Of a stretch of 64,000 nt of DNA, positions 1 to 10,620 are shown in pieces. The stretch is from Mactra quadrangularis. Its lineage: Eukaryota; Mollusca; Bivalvia; Venerida; Mactridae. Made by a program: the position numbers and the translations under genes. The notes beneath the pieces are model-generated. The model had not been told where the DNA came from. It did not search any database and worked only from the letters and a program-made list of their open reading frames with translations. Location: positions 2,452,001 through 2,516,000 of the forward strand of contig CM046294.1 of NCBI GenBank assembly GCA_025267735.1, read 5' to 3'. How positions within the stretch are numbered: the first letter of the stretch is position 1; every line of letters begins with the position of its first letter.

Positions 1-916
1 TCGAGAGATGGCTGTTGTTGAGATGTGTCTGTTCGGAGCTGGCTGTTGTTGCGAGGTGGCTGATGTTAAGAGGTTGCTGTTGTTGAGAGATGGTCGTTGT
101 TGTGAGATAACTGTTGTTGAGAGATGGTCGTTGTTGTGAGATGGCTGTTGTTGAGAGATGGTCGTTGTTGTGAGATGGCTGTTGTTGAGAGATGGTCGTT
201 GTTGTGAGATGGCTGTTGTTGAGAGTTGGTCCTTGTTGTGAGATGGCTGTTGTTGAGAGATTGTCGTTGTTGTGAGATGACTGTTGTTGAGAGATGGTCG
301 TTGTTGTGAGATGGCTGTTGTTGAGAGATTGTCGTTTTTGTGAGATGACTGTTGTTGAGAGATGGTCGTTGTTGTGAGATGGCTGTTGTTGAGAGATTGT
401 CGTCGTTGTGAGGTTGCTGTTGTTGAGAGATGGTCGTTGTTGTGAGATGGCTGTTGTTGAGAGATGGTCGTTGTTGTGAGATGGCTGTTGTTGAGAGATG
501 GTCGTTGTTGTGAGATGGCTGTTGTTGAGAGTTGGTCCTTGTTGTGAGATGGCTGTTGTTGAGAGATTGTCGTCGTTGTGAGGTTGCTGTTGTTGAGAGA
601 TGGTCGTTGTTGTGAGATGGCTGTTGTTGAGAGATGGTCGTTGTTGTGAGATGGCTGTTGTTGAGAGATGGTCGTTGTTGTGAGATGGCTGTTGTTGAGA
701 GATGGTCGTTGTTGTGAGATGGCTGTTGTTGAGAGTTGGTCCTTGTTGTGAGATGGCTGTTGTTGAGAGGTAAATGTTGTTAAGAGGTGGCTATTGTTTT
801 AGGGTGGATGTTGTTAAGAGATGGCTATTGTTTTAGGGTGGATGTTGTTAAGAGATGTCTATTGTTGAGAGGTGGATGTTGTTGAGAGGTGGATGTTGTT
901 GAGAGATGGTGTAGTT
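1..916. repeat. 17/34-bp minisatellite, (GAGATGGCTGTTGTTGA)n type
   Basis: Alternating 17-bp units, GAGATGGCTGTTGTTGA and GAGATGGTCGTTGTTGT, form a 34-bp dimer repeated from the window edge to about 760. The units then decay (GGATGTTGTTAAGAG types) to about 916. Variant blocks such as TTGGTCCTTGTTGT recur at intervals, so there is higher-order structure. The array continues beyond the left edge. A 17-bp unit shifts frame every copy and no long ORF crosses it, so it is not coding. Confidence 0.95.
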
Positions 917-1528
917 TAGAGGAGTATATTTGTAAGACGTGACCGTTAAAGGAACGTCTCTATATTTGTTATCGTATAATTAATTTGAACATGGAGTTGA
1001 ACTATTCAATCAACGAATGAAAGACAAGTTACATTAGAGGAAATATATCACTAATCATAACACTTAGCTTTCTTTGTCATTTAAACATAACACACTTAAA
1101 AGAGTGACACTGAATAATTATATAGAAACTCAAGTGATTTTACAAAACAAACAATTGTAGTAAGTCGTAAAGAAATTATAAAGATATAGAAAATGTTTTT
1201 AAAAACCCTTTTGGTTGTTGCACTTCCCTTCTCGCTCGTTCTGAATTGTGGCCAATTGTTGCACACATATAAACACGTTTTGAATCTTTGAGTCAATAAC
1301 GAGTGCAGATCGAAAGACGGTTTTTATACACACTCAAAAACTTTTTTGCATTTGTCCCAGCTTTATACATGTAAATAACTTTACATTAACAAGTAAACCT
1401 GTCACCACTAGCACGAGTTTACCAAGCTAGTAACCCCCCCCCCCAATTATGAATATGTAGCTTGATCGAGAAAGTTGATCGTCTCTGGATGGAAAGAATT
1501 GAGAATAAATATATATACATGTATATAC
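917..1528. other. Intergenic, no gene seen
   Basis: A+T-rich single-copy-looking sequence with a C-run at 1434-1444 and TATA-rich stretches near 1510-1530. No ORF with coding character and no recognisable repeat. Confidence 0.5.
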
Positions 1529-1536
1529 ATGTAAAT

Positions 1537-1938
1537 TATGGCTGTCACGATATACCGGTATACCAGTATAATGCAATATGAAGCTGAGGCAATATGTACC
1601 GGGATACGAATTCATTGTATTTGTTTTTAGCGATATTTTTTTTAAAAGAATTTAACCGATCTGGCTGCGTTTGGAAAGTTCCAATAACTCTCTAGTTTGC
1701 TACAGGCACTTACCCTACAAAATCCTATAACATAGTTTTAATACAGAACAGTTGAATACGTTCTTAAAGACAGTGGAAGTATTGTGCAGCTATGTCCTTT
1801 GTTTGCCAAGCAGTATATCGTGGTACGTATCGCAATACGGTGCTAGCGCATCGCAATATATCGTGGTACGTATCGCAATAATGTGCTGGCGCATCGCAAT
1901 ACATCGCGATTTTCTTAGGGCGTATCGTGATAGCTCTA
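1537..1938. mobile_element. hAT-type MITE, 402 bp
   Basis: Termini TATGGCTGTCACGATA and TATCGTGATAGCTCTA are inverted repeats. Flanks ATGTAAAT (1529-1536) and ATGTAAAA (1939-1946) form an 8-bp target duplication with one mismatch, the size made by hAT transposases. The right part holds a roughly 45-bp internal duplication built on ATCGTGGTACGTATCGCAATA (about 1808-1905). It has no coding capacity. Confidence 0.8.
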
Positions 1939-1946
1939 ATGTAAAA

Positions 1947-2665
1947 CAATGTTTATATAATATGCACCGTCCAGATAGGATTTCGTCATAACTTTTTGGT
2001 ACTATAATTTTATATTTACATTTTACAAAGACTTTTGTTTTCTATATTTCTATGGAATTCTAACATAAATGTCCTAACAACCAATCAAAAACTGTGTTTG
2101 AGTTATTCCTAATCCCTTTAAGTTCAACCCTATTTGTGGATTCTCATATTAATGTTGGGCAATACATAAATATAATAAAATATAATATACAAATACACAG
2201 TATATCCACGATGGTAGCCGAGATATATCAAATATCAACACATAATAATGGCTACTTTCATGCAGGTCTTGACAGGAATATGTATTAAATGGATCGTAAA
2301 ATGCTACTATATAAAAAAGGCTTGTAATCAAAAGCTAAGTAAATCTACTATGTCGTGAAGTGACACTACATCAATCTCGACACATTTTATAACATTGACC
2401 CCACTGGTCAACTTTTGTGGTATCCTTACCTGTTCCTTATAAGCGTTATAAAATGTTAATACCAAGTCCGAACTCGCGGCCGGATTGGTTGATGACAATA
2501 CATATTGTAACATTTTGACGTACCCATGTCATATAAACATTTATAATAAAACACATGTTTATCAAACCATTTCATAATCTACCAGGTCCAATCTGTAGTC
2601 AGCCTAGGAAATCGTAGTGGACACATATCTTACTTAAACTTACCTTGGTGCGGTTGTGTTTTCAG
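1947..2665. other. Upstream region of the 2731 secreted-protein exon
   Basis: No gene is seen. A TATAAA lies at 2533-2538, and a pyrimidine-rich acceptor-like GTTGTGTTTTCAG ends at 2665. The ATG at 2731 may therefore sit in a second exon, with a short untranslated first exon upstream. This is inference only. Confidence 0.3.
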
Positions 2666-2730
2666 AGTTGCTTTGATATTTGATATTTGTATTTGAAGCG
2701 GACTTTAGAAACAACGATTACTATTAAGAC

Positions 2731-2929
2731 ATGAAGGTCGCAATATTATTTTGTTTGGCTTGTGTTATTGTGGGATCCTACTCCCAGATGCTTACCGGAA
2801 GAGGGGCCTCAGCTGCTGCTAGTAGTGGTGGAAGTTCTGATGCTGCTAGAATGATGCTAATGAACCGTATGATGAGAAGTGGGGGTATGAGGGGCAACAG
2901 TATGCTCCCTAATCTACTTTTAATGAGAG
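2731..2929 (+). CDS. First coding exon of a small secreted Met/Arg-rich protein
   Basis: The exon opens with ATG in a good context (AAGACATGA). Residues 1-18 form a clean signal peptide: Lys2, hydrophobic core AILFCLACVIVG, likely cleavage after SYS before Gln19. The mature part begins with a Ser/Ala/Gly stretch (residues 25-37), then becomes Met/Arg/Gly/Asn-rich with MMLMNRMMRSGGMRGNS, and reaches Arg66. A donor AGAG|GTAATC follows at 2929/2930 in phase 1; read through, the frame stops at 2998-3000 after an unremarkable 23-residue extension. Low-complexity secreted proteins of this kind are common among mollusc mantle and shell-matrix proteins, but no family is recognised. The next exon is uncertain. 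The terminal exon at 18730 is phase-compatible and would give ...LLLMR-DMRNMNNWWWGN, matching the Met/Arg/Asn bias. Confidence 0.6.
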
Positions 2930-4477
2930 GTAATCCTTTTTATCTATATCTTAAAATGAGTTATATAATATTATGTGAAGTAAGTCGTGCTATCCCTTGA
3001 TTATATGATCATTGTTATTTGTATTGTATTATTTTCTTTTTAAAACTTTGAATGTTTAACTTTGCGCGTCCATTTCTAAAATCACCATCGATTAAAAACA
3101 GTTTTTGTAAAATAATATGATGCATGTATATAGCAATAAATAGCACTGAACAATTGAATTTGTTCTCATAAAAATTAGATAACTTAAAACTGTATCATAA
3201 TATTTCGGACTTATATGTTCCCTTTCCCCCCAAAAAGGATGGGTTCAAAATTAAAAGTACAAAAAACACACTATGTTTACACATTTGATTTATACTATAA
3301 TATTATATATGTACAAATTTTAAGTAAAGTATCTGTTCTGTTCTGTTCTACTCTGCTCTGTTTATTTCTTTAAATTACATTTATTTATATGCATTTATTA
3401 TATATTTATATGTATCCCTATATACATATTTGATAAATATAAATATAATATAAAATAAAACAAAATATAAAACATATAATAGTTCGAGCATCAAGTCTTA
3501 TATATTGATATATTTATATAACTCGTGAGCATTGAAGTAAATTTGATACAATTTTAAGTATGGTTAAAATTTTTAATACTATATTATTCCTAGTTAAATA
3601 AGAGAGTCTGAAAAAGATTTAAGCGTTCACATTCAAAATAAATCAAATGATATTCTTTCTCGCATACTGTGCATATTAATTCTGTGTTCATGTACGTATT
3701 TATGTATATACATTGTACTCACATGTATACAAATATAAGCAATGTCAAATGATATGTAAAATAATATTATTTGATATAAATTTACTCATAAAAGATATTA
3801 CTATAGAAATAAAATCAAATGCGGATAACAGACTAGAACTGAGCATAATAGAACATGACCTGTTTTTGCATATAATTAAATGATTATGATAGCAAATTTG
3901 AAAAACATATTCCACTCACAAATTGAGCAGTAGTTACAAATATGGAAAACAGATTATCAAAAATCTTACGATAATTTTAACAATACAATATAAAAGGATT
4001 TACGACTAAAATCGGTCGTAAGACTCTTGATAATACGGACACCATAATGTTTAAGTCAACTGAAATTGTCAACAACTTTATACTATAATTATATGTTTTA
4101 TACGCATAGCTTGCAAGTAGTAAACATGCAATCAAATCATATATCAGCATTACATATGTCTGAATAATAATTATAACTTAAAACTATTTTAACATTTACA
4201 ACTGACGCTGCTCTTGTCTAACTATTGTTGTTTTTACTTTGAGACAGTCTGTGTTTTGTTTTTAGCCCAACAAATCTACACTCAGTTCTTTTTTTCATAA
4301 CATAAACAACATAATGAATGCTGGCATTGTAAGTTTATTTCTGTATAAATGAACGCTTTTTGCAATTGTGTGATTATTTATGTATAAATGTAAACTTTTC
4401 TCGCAACCTACCATGTTTGGTTAGAATCTTTCGATCCAGAGATCTAGGTTTATCAAACGACATAGATAAAGTAAGCC
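2930..4477. other. A+T-rich region, intron or intergenic
   Basis: No coding exon is recognised. It contains a short (TTCTG)n run at about 3332-3361 and the small palindromic element described at 3953. The rest is A+T-rich single-copy-looking DNA. Confidence 0.4.
3953..4034. mobile_element. 82-bp palindromic element (ATTATCAA...TTGATAAT family)
   Basis: The ends ATTATCAAAAATCTTACGA and TCGTAAGACTCTTGATAAT are inverted repeats with two mismatches. The centre carries the related palindrome TTTACGACTAAAATCGGTCG. Related copies are at 5281-5361 and 5418-5494. Three related copies of similar size suggest a small non-autonomous transposon; no clear target duplication was found. Confidence 0.6.
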
Positions 4478-4785
4478 GCCCGGCTAGCTCAGTTGGTAGC
4501 ACGCTAGTCTACTGATTGAGGGGTCGTGGTTACGATTTCCGGGCGGGGCATACTTTCGTGGGGCTTGGTCATGAAATAAATTCTACGGGCATTCTCCCTC
4601 CTACCAATGATTTTAATTATGTAGGACAGTTGTCAATCACTGACGAAAGTATGCGCTTAGTTGTTGGTTAACAGCTAAATCCAGAGATTTAGCCTTTCCA
4701 GGAGTAAGTAGGTTGACAGACCGCCATTGTATTACCTATACAATGTGTTGCTACGGCGTTAAATCCCAACAAAAAAGAGATAAAA
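4478..4785 (+). mobile_element. tRNA-derived SINE, family A, near full length
   Basis: The tRNA-like head (4478-4550) has an A-box TAGCTCAGTTGGTAG and a B-box-like GGTTACGATTTCC. The body carries CATTCTCCCTCCTACCA, GGACAGTTGTCA and CTTTCCAGGAGT. The tail ends in CTACGGCGTTAAATCCCAACAAAAAAG. Many diverged copies occur in both orientations here. The missing tRNA 3' context and the shared body show it is a SINE, not a tRNA gene. Confidence 0.88.
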
Positions 4786-5280
4786 TAATACAAATGACCT
4801 TGATATGACAAAAATTTAAAGGACATGGTAAAATACTATACATCACTTTTCACATAAGTTTACAACTGTCTCATAACCTTCCTAATATCAACTTCACTTG
4901 TAGAACAAATATGTCTTATGGTAACGCTTGTTAAATCTAAGGAAATAATTAATTCTAATGTACACGCACTTACGAGCAGAGTTCCTTTTTCCCTTTTATG
5001 ACTGAACAAGCGTGCGTATAGCTTCTCCATAAAATATTTTAAATGAATTCTCAAAATACTAGTAGATGATGTTGTTAATGAAATAATAATTACGTCAAAC
5101 CACCTGCATAATTAACCTACCTTTCACGTTGACGTGTTGAAGACCATATTATATATCTTGGCTGTGACAATTAGAAAAACAAGATATTTTTCTTCAGTTA
5201 GCATGTTATTGTTGTTATTAAGTTTCACGTCGACGCACGTTCACCAACGCGATAGTTAAAGCTCATAGTCTGGGGGCAGT
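4786..5280. other. No gene seen
   Basis: A+T-rich DNA with short ORFs that lack coding character. No repeat family is recognised. Confidence 0.4.
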
Positions 5281-5361
5281 ATTATCAAGCGTCTTACGAC
5301 TTATTTTAGTCGTAAATCCTTTAATGATGAACTGTTGCATTGTCGTAAAATGTTTGATAAT
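5281..5361. mobile_element. 81-bp palindromic element, second copy
   Basis: Bounded by ATTATCAAGCGTCTTACGAC and TGTTTGATAAT. Its inner sequence TTTTAGTCGTAAATCCTTT matches the reverse complement of the 3953 copy. Confidence 0.6.
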
Positions 5362-5417
5362 ATGCTACTCTGGTTTCTACTACTAAGTTCATACATATAT
5401 GATTACGGTCTGGGTAG

Positions 5418-5494
5418 CAAAATTAAAGAGTTTACGATAATCTAAAATAGTGCGTATTACGACAAAATCGAGCGTAAGATCATTAATAAAATGG
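5418..5494. mobile_element. Diverged third copy of the ATTATCAA palindromic family
   Basis: ATTAAAGAGTTTACGATAA at the left and CGAGCGTAAGATCATTAAT at the right are diverged inverted repeats. They share the TTACGA core of the copies at 3953 and 5281. Confidence 0.4.
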
Positions 5495-5581
5495 GCCATT
5501 AGTTACATTGTCAGTTTTACTAGAATATACTCATACCGTGCGAAACGGTCCAGATCTTCTAAAGACACTTCTAGTATGTTT

Positions 5582-5638
5582 CATTCGGAACTCCTCGGCC
5601 ATTCATTCATTTAATAAAAAGTCGAGGTGTTCCGAATG
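5582..5638. mobile_element. Ultra-short TIR element (57 bp), CATTCGGAAC family, copy 1
   Basis: Begins CATTCGGAACTCCTCGG and ends CGAGGTGTTCCGAATG, which are inverted repeats around a short A+T-rich centre. The exact 10-bp direct repeat TAGTATGTTT flanks it at 5572-5581 and 5639-5648, so this is an insertion. Related copies are at 17715, 44260 and 45705. Confidence 0.85.
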
Positions 5639-5648
5639 TAGTATGTTT

Positions 5649-6271
5649 ATGTATTAATTGCGTGCCAAATGCCTCAGGTCCGTACTGACCGTTTTTTACT
5701 TTTAAAATTCTACACTTCTAAGGGATTCCACAACCATCCCACATACGTATGATGTACGAGCGACTTCTTATCAATATGATATTACAAGTATAATAAATTA
5801 TAATGATGGAATGCTTCAGCTATGCTAATTTGTTTTGAAATAATTATAAAGAACGTACAACTCCTACATTAAATGGCTTTAGTAGCAAAAACAAACCCCT
5901 AAACAACAAAGCAACAATGTAACTTCATTGCAATAAAATCTTGTAATATATATCTATTAAGGCAATATTATAAATTTAAGTTTTATTTTAGCCATAATAC
6001 ATTTTGACGTATAAACAAAGAAATGTTTGTTGGTTGCTAAGACAAGAACAAACTACATAACACAATAATTGTACGACTGCAAAATTTTGTGGTTGTATGC
6101 ATCATCCAGAGTGACATGTTTACTTAAAGCTGTCTTTATAACGTTGAATTTATTACCTGAAAACCACGTCACTTCGCAAAAACGCCCGTTTGTTAAGTAA
6201 CTGCTGCAATCATACACTAATTGCATGGTAAATTATTCGTGAGGGGGGGTTAAGAGTGTTCTGTTTGATCA
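5649..6271. other. No gene seen
   Basis: A+T-rich DNA without recognisable coding or repeat content apart from small A/T runs. Confidence 0.4.
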
Positions 6272-6353
6272 AATGCGTATAACCTGAGAAAAAGTGCGTA
6301 TAACATAAGTGCGTATAACAAAAGTGCGTATAACAAAAGTATGTATAACATAG
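6272..6353. repeat. 15-bp tandem repeat (GTGCGTATAACAAAA)n
   Basis: Four to five imperfect units of GTGCGTATAACAAAA. Because 15 bp is a multiple of three, the - strand reads as a five-residue repeat (CYTHF type) in a 70-codon ORF. I treat that ORF as a by-product of the array. Confidence 0.85.
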
Positions 6354-6794
6354 TGCACATTGTCTGAATGCACGTAACCATACGCAAGCTTTATACAAAT
6401 ACAAATAAATGTATTTCAGCAATTAAGCACAAATGTGCTTTTCTGCCGTCAGTTAGCGGCAACAACCATACATACATACAAATAATATACGAGTTATTTA
6501 AGTGTTATATCCTAGACTTAAGCATGTATCATATCTTAATGTTTATTTTAACAATAACGTGCACTTGAACAGTAGTCATTTTATTGGATATAACAATTGG
6601 CCAGATAGCATGGCTTGCTGTTCAAAAGGAACTAGCATTCTCAATATTTGTAAAAACGGCATTATAGCTGCATAAATGTAAATGTCTAGAAGAGGTCTAC
6701 GTATCTTTGTTAAAAAACTAGGAATCAAATCATGGTCCGATCTGTATTTGTACATGTGGCTTTTACCTTACGAATGTAATACTATACCCAAGCC

Positions 6795-7000
6795 CAATAT
6801 GTTCACTAGGTAGAGCCTCTGATTACGTGGTCGTAAGTTCTGTTTCCGGTCCGGATCTGTACATTTACGTAGAGATTGGTCATGGTATATTTCATATGAA
6901 ACGGTCATTCTCTATTTTAACAATGCATCAAATATGGCAGTTGTCAGTCTCTGGCAATGCTTGCTTTAACCCAGAGTAAAAGCTTGGGTCAAGAAATCAA
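6795..7000 (+). mobile_element. Degenerate SINE, family A
   Basis: Weak tRNA-like head (GGTAGAGCCTCTGATTACG, then GTTTCCGGTCCGG), then GAGATTGGTCATGG, a CATTCTC block and GGCAGTTGTCAGTC. This is the order of landmarks in the full copy at 4478. The tail is lost. Confidence 0.6.
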
Positions 7001-7052
7001 GGTTTAGTGTGGCATATTGAGTAGTTAATCATAGTAAATACAAAAGTGAGCT

Positions 7053-7406
7053 TTAAAGGTACTAGTTCACAGATTTTGTTAAATTTTTCTATATTTTTAA
7101 AATACCATTCATTGTCCGTAATTGTGTCAAAAAACTTAATTTTAATTATTTTAAGACAAACTGGCCTACATGTTGCTAGAAATATACATTAAAAGTCACA
7201 AAATTGCACTAAAATTGTCTACATCATGACATACAGGGTAGATTTTACCTACATAAAACATCATCAATTATAGTTGTATGTCAATTTGCACTAAAATTTT
7301 CTTTATCTGAACGCTTCAACCTGTTTTCAAAAGTTTTTCCATACAATTTTGATAGTTTTAGAAAAAAATGATATTTAAGTTAAAATCTGTGAATGAGTAA
7401 CTTTAA
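7053..7406. mobile_element. ~350-bp MITE, AAAGGTACTAGTTCACAG family, copy 1
   Basis: Starts TTAAAGGTACTAGTTCACAG and ends with the near-inverse CTGTGAATGAGTAACTTTAA. The interior landmarks AATACCATTCA, TTGTGTCAAAAAA, TATGTCAATTTGCAC and GATAGTTTTAGAAAAA recur at 9418, 22145, 22874, 41640 and 61706. No coding content. Confidence 0.85.
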
Positions 7407-7637
7407 CAAATTCACCAACATTCGATTCAAGATATGTAACATATATAAGCTATAATTATAGTAAAATTACTTGCGTAAAATCTGCATAGTCAGTTACATA
7501 TATTCTCAAAACTTCATTTGTCCTAGATTTTTTTTGTATTTGCAATAGGGTAATGTAATGTGAGGCACTTAAAACATCTTTTCGGCCACATTGCGGTTAT
7601 ATTGTACTAATAAGAACAGTTTCTATTTTTTATACTA

Positions 7638-7840
7638 GATTTAACGCCGCGTCAACACAATTGAGGTCATTTTACGGCGTCCAGTGCACCTAATCTAGCT
7701 TTCCTGGACCCTTGTCTATAACCAGTACCTACCCTTCCACAAGGCCAGAAACTTCTCCATATTATCTAATCAATGGAGGAAAATCGACATTATTGTCAAA
7801 TTTTCATGGAAGAGGCAACCAACTGCGCTATCGTCCCGGG
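7638..7840 (-). mobile_element. tRNA-derived SINE, family B
   Basis: On the - strand it reads from a truncated head (CAACTGCGCTATCG on +) through the body landmarks of this family: CTACCCTTCCACAAGGCC, AACTTCTCCATAT, TCCTGGACCCTTGT. The tail has TTTAACGCCGCGTCAACAC. Other copies are at 25665, 30717, 33833, 52708, 56027 and 62328. Confidence 0.8.
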
Positions 7841-8313
7841 ATCAAGAACAGTTTCTATTCAACGTATAAATTTTTACTTTATATTTTTAGGAGCACTTGA
7901 TCCTATGGAATATATGATGTGTCAATCCAACATTATGTTCTGTATGATGTATATGCAGTAAACGTCACGTGACCGGAAGTGTTGTTGAACACGTGGTGAC
8001 CGACAAAACATGGCGGATCTTGTGTACATTTGGACAGCCATTGCCATATGAGTATTACGTCATACCTCATTAGTTGAAGCATTTGAGTTATACAGTTCAT
8101 CGGAGTTCAATTGTATTATACATAAACCTGAAAATTACGATGTTTTATATTTTTCGACCGATGGTCGCGAAAACATATTACTTTACGAGTTTTTTTCGTA
8201 ACCTATTTTATGAACATTGATGGTGGATCTGTGTTTTTGTGCTCGTATACTTTTATGTCGTATATGTTTTTCTTTACTTTTTATGTATTCATAGTTCACA
8301 GTATTACTTGCTC

Positions 8314-8342
8314 CACGTGACTTGTTGAATGCAAGTCACGTG
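8314..8342. repeat. 29-bp perfect palindrome with paired E-boxes
   Basis: The exact 11-bp inverted repeat CACGTGACTTG / CAAGTCACGTG is separated by 7 bp. Each arm holds a CACGTG E-box core. Another TCACGTGACC site lies at about 7965-7975. Confidence 0.7.
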
Positions 8343-8819
8343 TTCTTATGTATAGTGTTGAAACAAAATTAATGCCGAAATAACATAGAATTGTAAATAA
8401 ACTTTGCACTTATATTAAAACTGTTTATAAATATGTATACATACGTAATGTGTGCAGCTTTGGTTCGTATAATCGGAAAGTATATTATCCTTCATTTATT
8501 TTAGTTTTGGTCCACGGATATATCCTTATTAGCGTTTTTAGACTTGTATATGTTTTGAAAATTTGATTTGACAACATCAACAGTAATGGATAAATTCCGT
8601 TCGATACCGTTCCATTCCATTCTAGTTTGTATTGTTTTATTTTGGTGTAACATATTCAACATGACGTCATCTAAAGCATTTTTTAATACTGATTGAAATA
8701 AAAAATACACAGAAAAGAATTTTTGTGTGCTTTGTTGTTTTTTATTGCAGTGTAGTCTAAAAATCAAAACACGTTTTTTTTTCAAGCTGAATAAAGTTTG
8801 TCTGTAGAGGATGCGTCCG

Positions 8820-9000
8820 TGCAGAACAAAAGTATTTTACATATTATTGCTGAAAAGTGTGCAAAGAAGATTGAATCATATTGTTCTTTATGCGCACATT
8901 TGTATTTCATCTCTGTTCTTCATGGTTACATCCGGTACAATACAAAGTTTTTCAGCATGAAAACCCCACCAGCTAGAGTTCCAAATAAAATCTATCACAT
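8820..9000 (+). repeat. Dispersed repeat (ATTTTACATATTATTGCTGA family)
   Basis: Matches by eye in landmark order with 29815-29885 (ATTTTACATATTATTGCTGA) and with 27830-27990 (CTATTGTTCT, then AAACCCCA, then AATAAAATCTAT). The ORF across it is probably not a gene. Confidence 0.45.
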
Positions 9001-9141
9001 GTATAAGGAATTTGATCCTTACTATTATCTTGTTCATGTTTTATACTGTGCATTGCTTCAACATGGATGTTAATGAGGTTGCTTGTATCTGGTCAATTTG
9101 TTCGGGCTATAGATAAAAATGCAATGCCAAATCAAGGATTT

Positions 9142-9210
9142 CCCGCAAGACTGTTGTAAGTTTATTGCGTTAAAGAGCGAGTTACTACAGTCTTGCAGGC
9201 AACCCTCGAA
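9142..9210. repeat. Small inverted repeat
   Basis: CGCAAGACTGTTGTAA is followed 30 bp later by TTACTACAGTCTTGC, an imperfect hairpin. It could be a small transposon remnant; no target duplication was found. Confidence 0.5.
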
Positions 9211-9417
9211 ATGTAATACGGTAAATGAAAGCAAATATAACATTTTTATATTTTATAAATCAAAGCACTGAAAGCACTTATAGAACTATTAATTGATAAT
9301 TTGGAAATTTGGAAACTGAATTTTTTGTAAGAAAGAGCTGAGGACAACCAAATGAAAAGAACGATAAGGGATTAGATTTTCTTAATAGTAACATTGAACT
9401 CTTAAAATAGCCAAACA

Positions 9418-9755
9418 TTAAAGGTACTAGTTCACAGATTTGGTTAACTTTTTTTCCGTATTTTCAAAATACCATTCAGTGTCTATAATTGTGTCAAAAA
9501 AATATTTTTTAATATTTTGAGAAAAAAATGGCTTATCGGTTAAAGGTCTTAAAATGCAATAAAAATGTCTATATCGTGACATACGGGGTAGATATTTACT
9601 ACATGAAACACCATCATTTGTAATTGTATGTCAATTTGCACTAGAATTATCATTATAAAAACACTACTTTCTGCTTTCAGAAATGTTTCTATACAATTTT
9701 GATAGTTTAAAAAAATGTTGATATTTAAGTTGAAATATGTGAATGAGTACCTTTA
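9418..9755. mobile_element. ~340-bp MITE, AAAGGTACTAGTTCACAG family, copy 2
   Basis: Starts TTAAAGGTACTAGTTCACAG and ends TGTGAATGAGTACCTTTAAA, with the same interior landmarks and order as the copy at 7053. Confidence 0.85.
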
Positions 9756-10353
9756 AATATGTAAATATTTCTTTCCATAACAAGAAATTGACCATTGTTT
9801 ATTAGATTACTTATGTCATTAAAGACATAATAATGAACTTGGTCAATTTGATATATGACCAAGGTCACTAGTCACTTAGAATGATGGATATCACTTTTTA
9901 TTTTATCACAACATAAAGAGAAAATTACACAGTGGGCGTCAACAGAGAGCTTACCACAAATTAAGAGAATAATTACCATAACACATCAATATTAGATCAT
10001 CAATGTTGATATAAACACTAGGAATAACAACATACATAAAAAACAAAACTACAATAAAATCTATTTCCGGGTTAATAAATAGTACAATTGGTCAGTTTCT
10101 TAAGCAAATCGCTAGCTAGCACTTCGTTCTCTGGTACTTTCGATTTGATTTCACATACGTTGAACTTTTGGTGTAGGAAGGGTACCAGAGAACAACTGGT
10201 GTAATGTATAGCTCATTTAGAAAACTTGGAAACAGTATTCTAAGTACAGGTAGGGTAGTTTATGAATATGCAATTAAAATATAGACGTTAGTAGGAGAAA
10301 CAATGGCTCATGTCATCATAAACGAGCTATATTACATATTTTTCAAGTATCAG
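9756..10353. other. No gene seen; contains a small hairpin
   Basis: A 12-bp inverted repeat GTTCTCTGGTAC / GTACCAGAGAAC spans 10128-10195. The rest is A+T-rich DNA. Confidence 0.45.
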
Positions 10354-10620
10354 TTGAGGATACATTAACCCAGCTGAGTTAAATACTCACTACAGCAACA
10401 CATTCAAATAATACTCTTTACGAGCTATAAAATTTGTTTTAGGGTCGATTGCGAATACATTTACCCAGCTGATTTAAATACTCACTACAGCAACACATTC
10501 AAATAATACTCTTTACGAGCTATAAAATTTGTTTTAGGGTCGATTGCGGATACATTTACCCAGCTGATTTAAATATTCACTACAGCAACACATAAAAACA
10601 ATAGTATATATTTCACGGAT
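10354..10620. repeat. 95-bp tandem repeat, ~2.8 copies
   Basis: TTGAGGATACATTA (10354), TTGCGAATACATTT (10449) and TTGCGGATACATTT (10544) start units exactly 95 bp apart. Units 1 and 2 are almost identical and the third is partial. Each unit contains CCCAGCTGATTTAAATACTC, also part of the CAACTGTCAGTGG MITE family, so the array probably arose from a piece of that element. Confidence 0.9.

Noticed and set aside
1..916. CRISPR-like array
   Set aside because: Units are contiguous 17-mers without spacers in an obviously eukaryotic sequence; it is a minisatellite.
4478..4550. tRNA gene (also at 29160, 32360, 44342, 56027)
   Set aside because: A- and B-box-like blocks are present, but each is followed by a shared non-tRNA body and tail, and the arms are mismatched. 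These are SINE heads.
6210..6422. 70-codon ORF with CYTHF repeats
   Set aside because: By-product of a 15-bp tandem repeat.
8798..9073. 91-codon ORF on the + strand
   Set aside because: Overlaps a dispersed repeat with partial copies at 27830 and 29815, and has no recognised domain or convincing splice sites.
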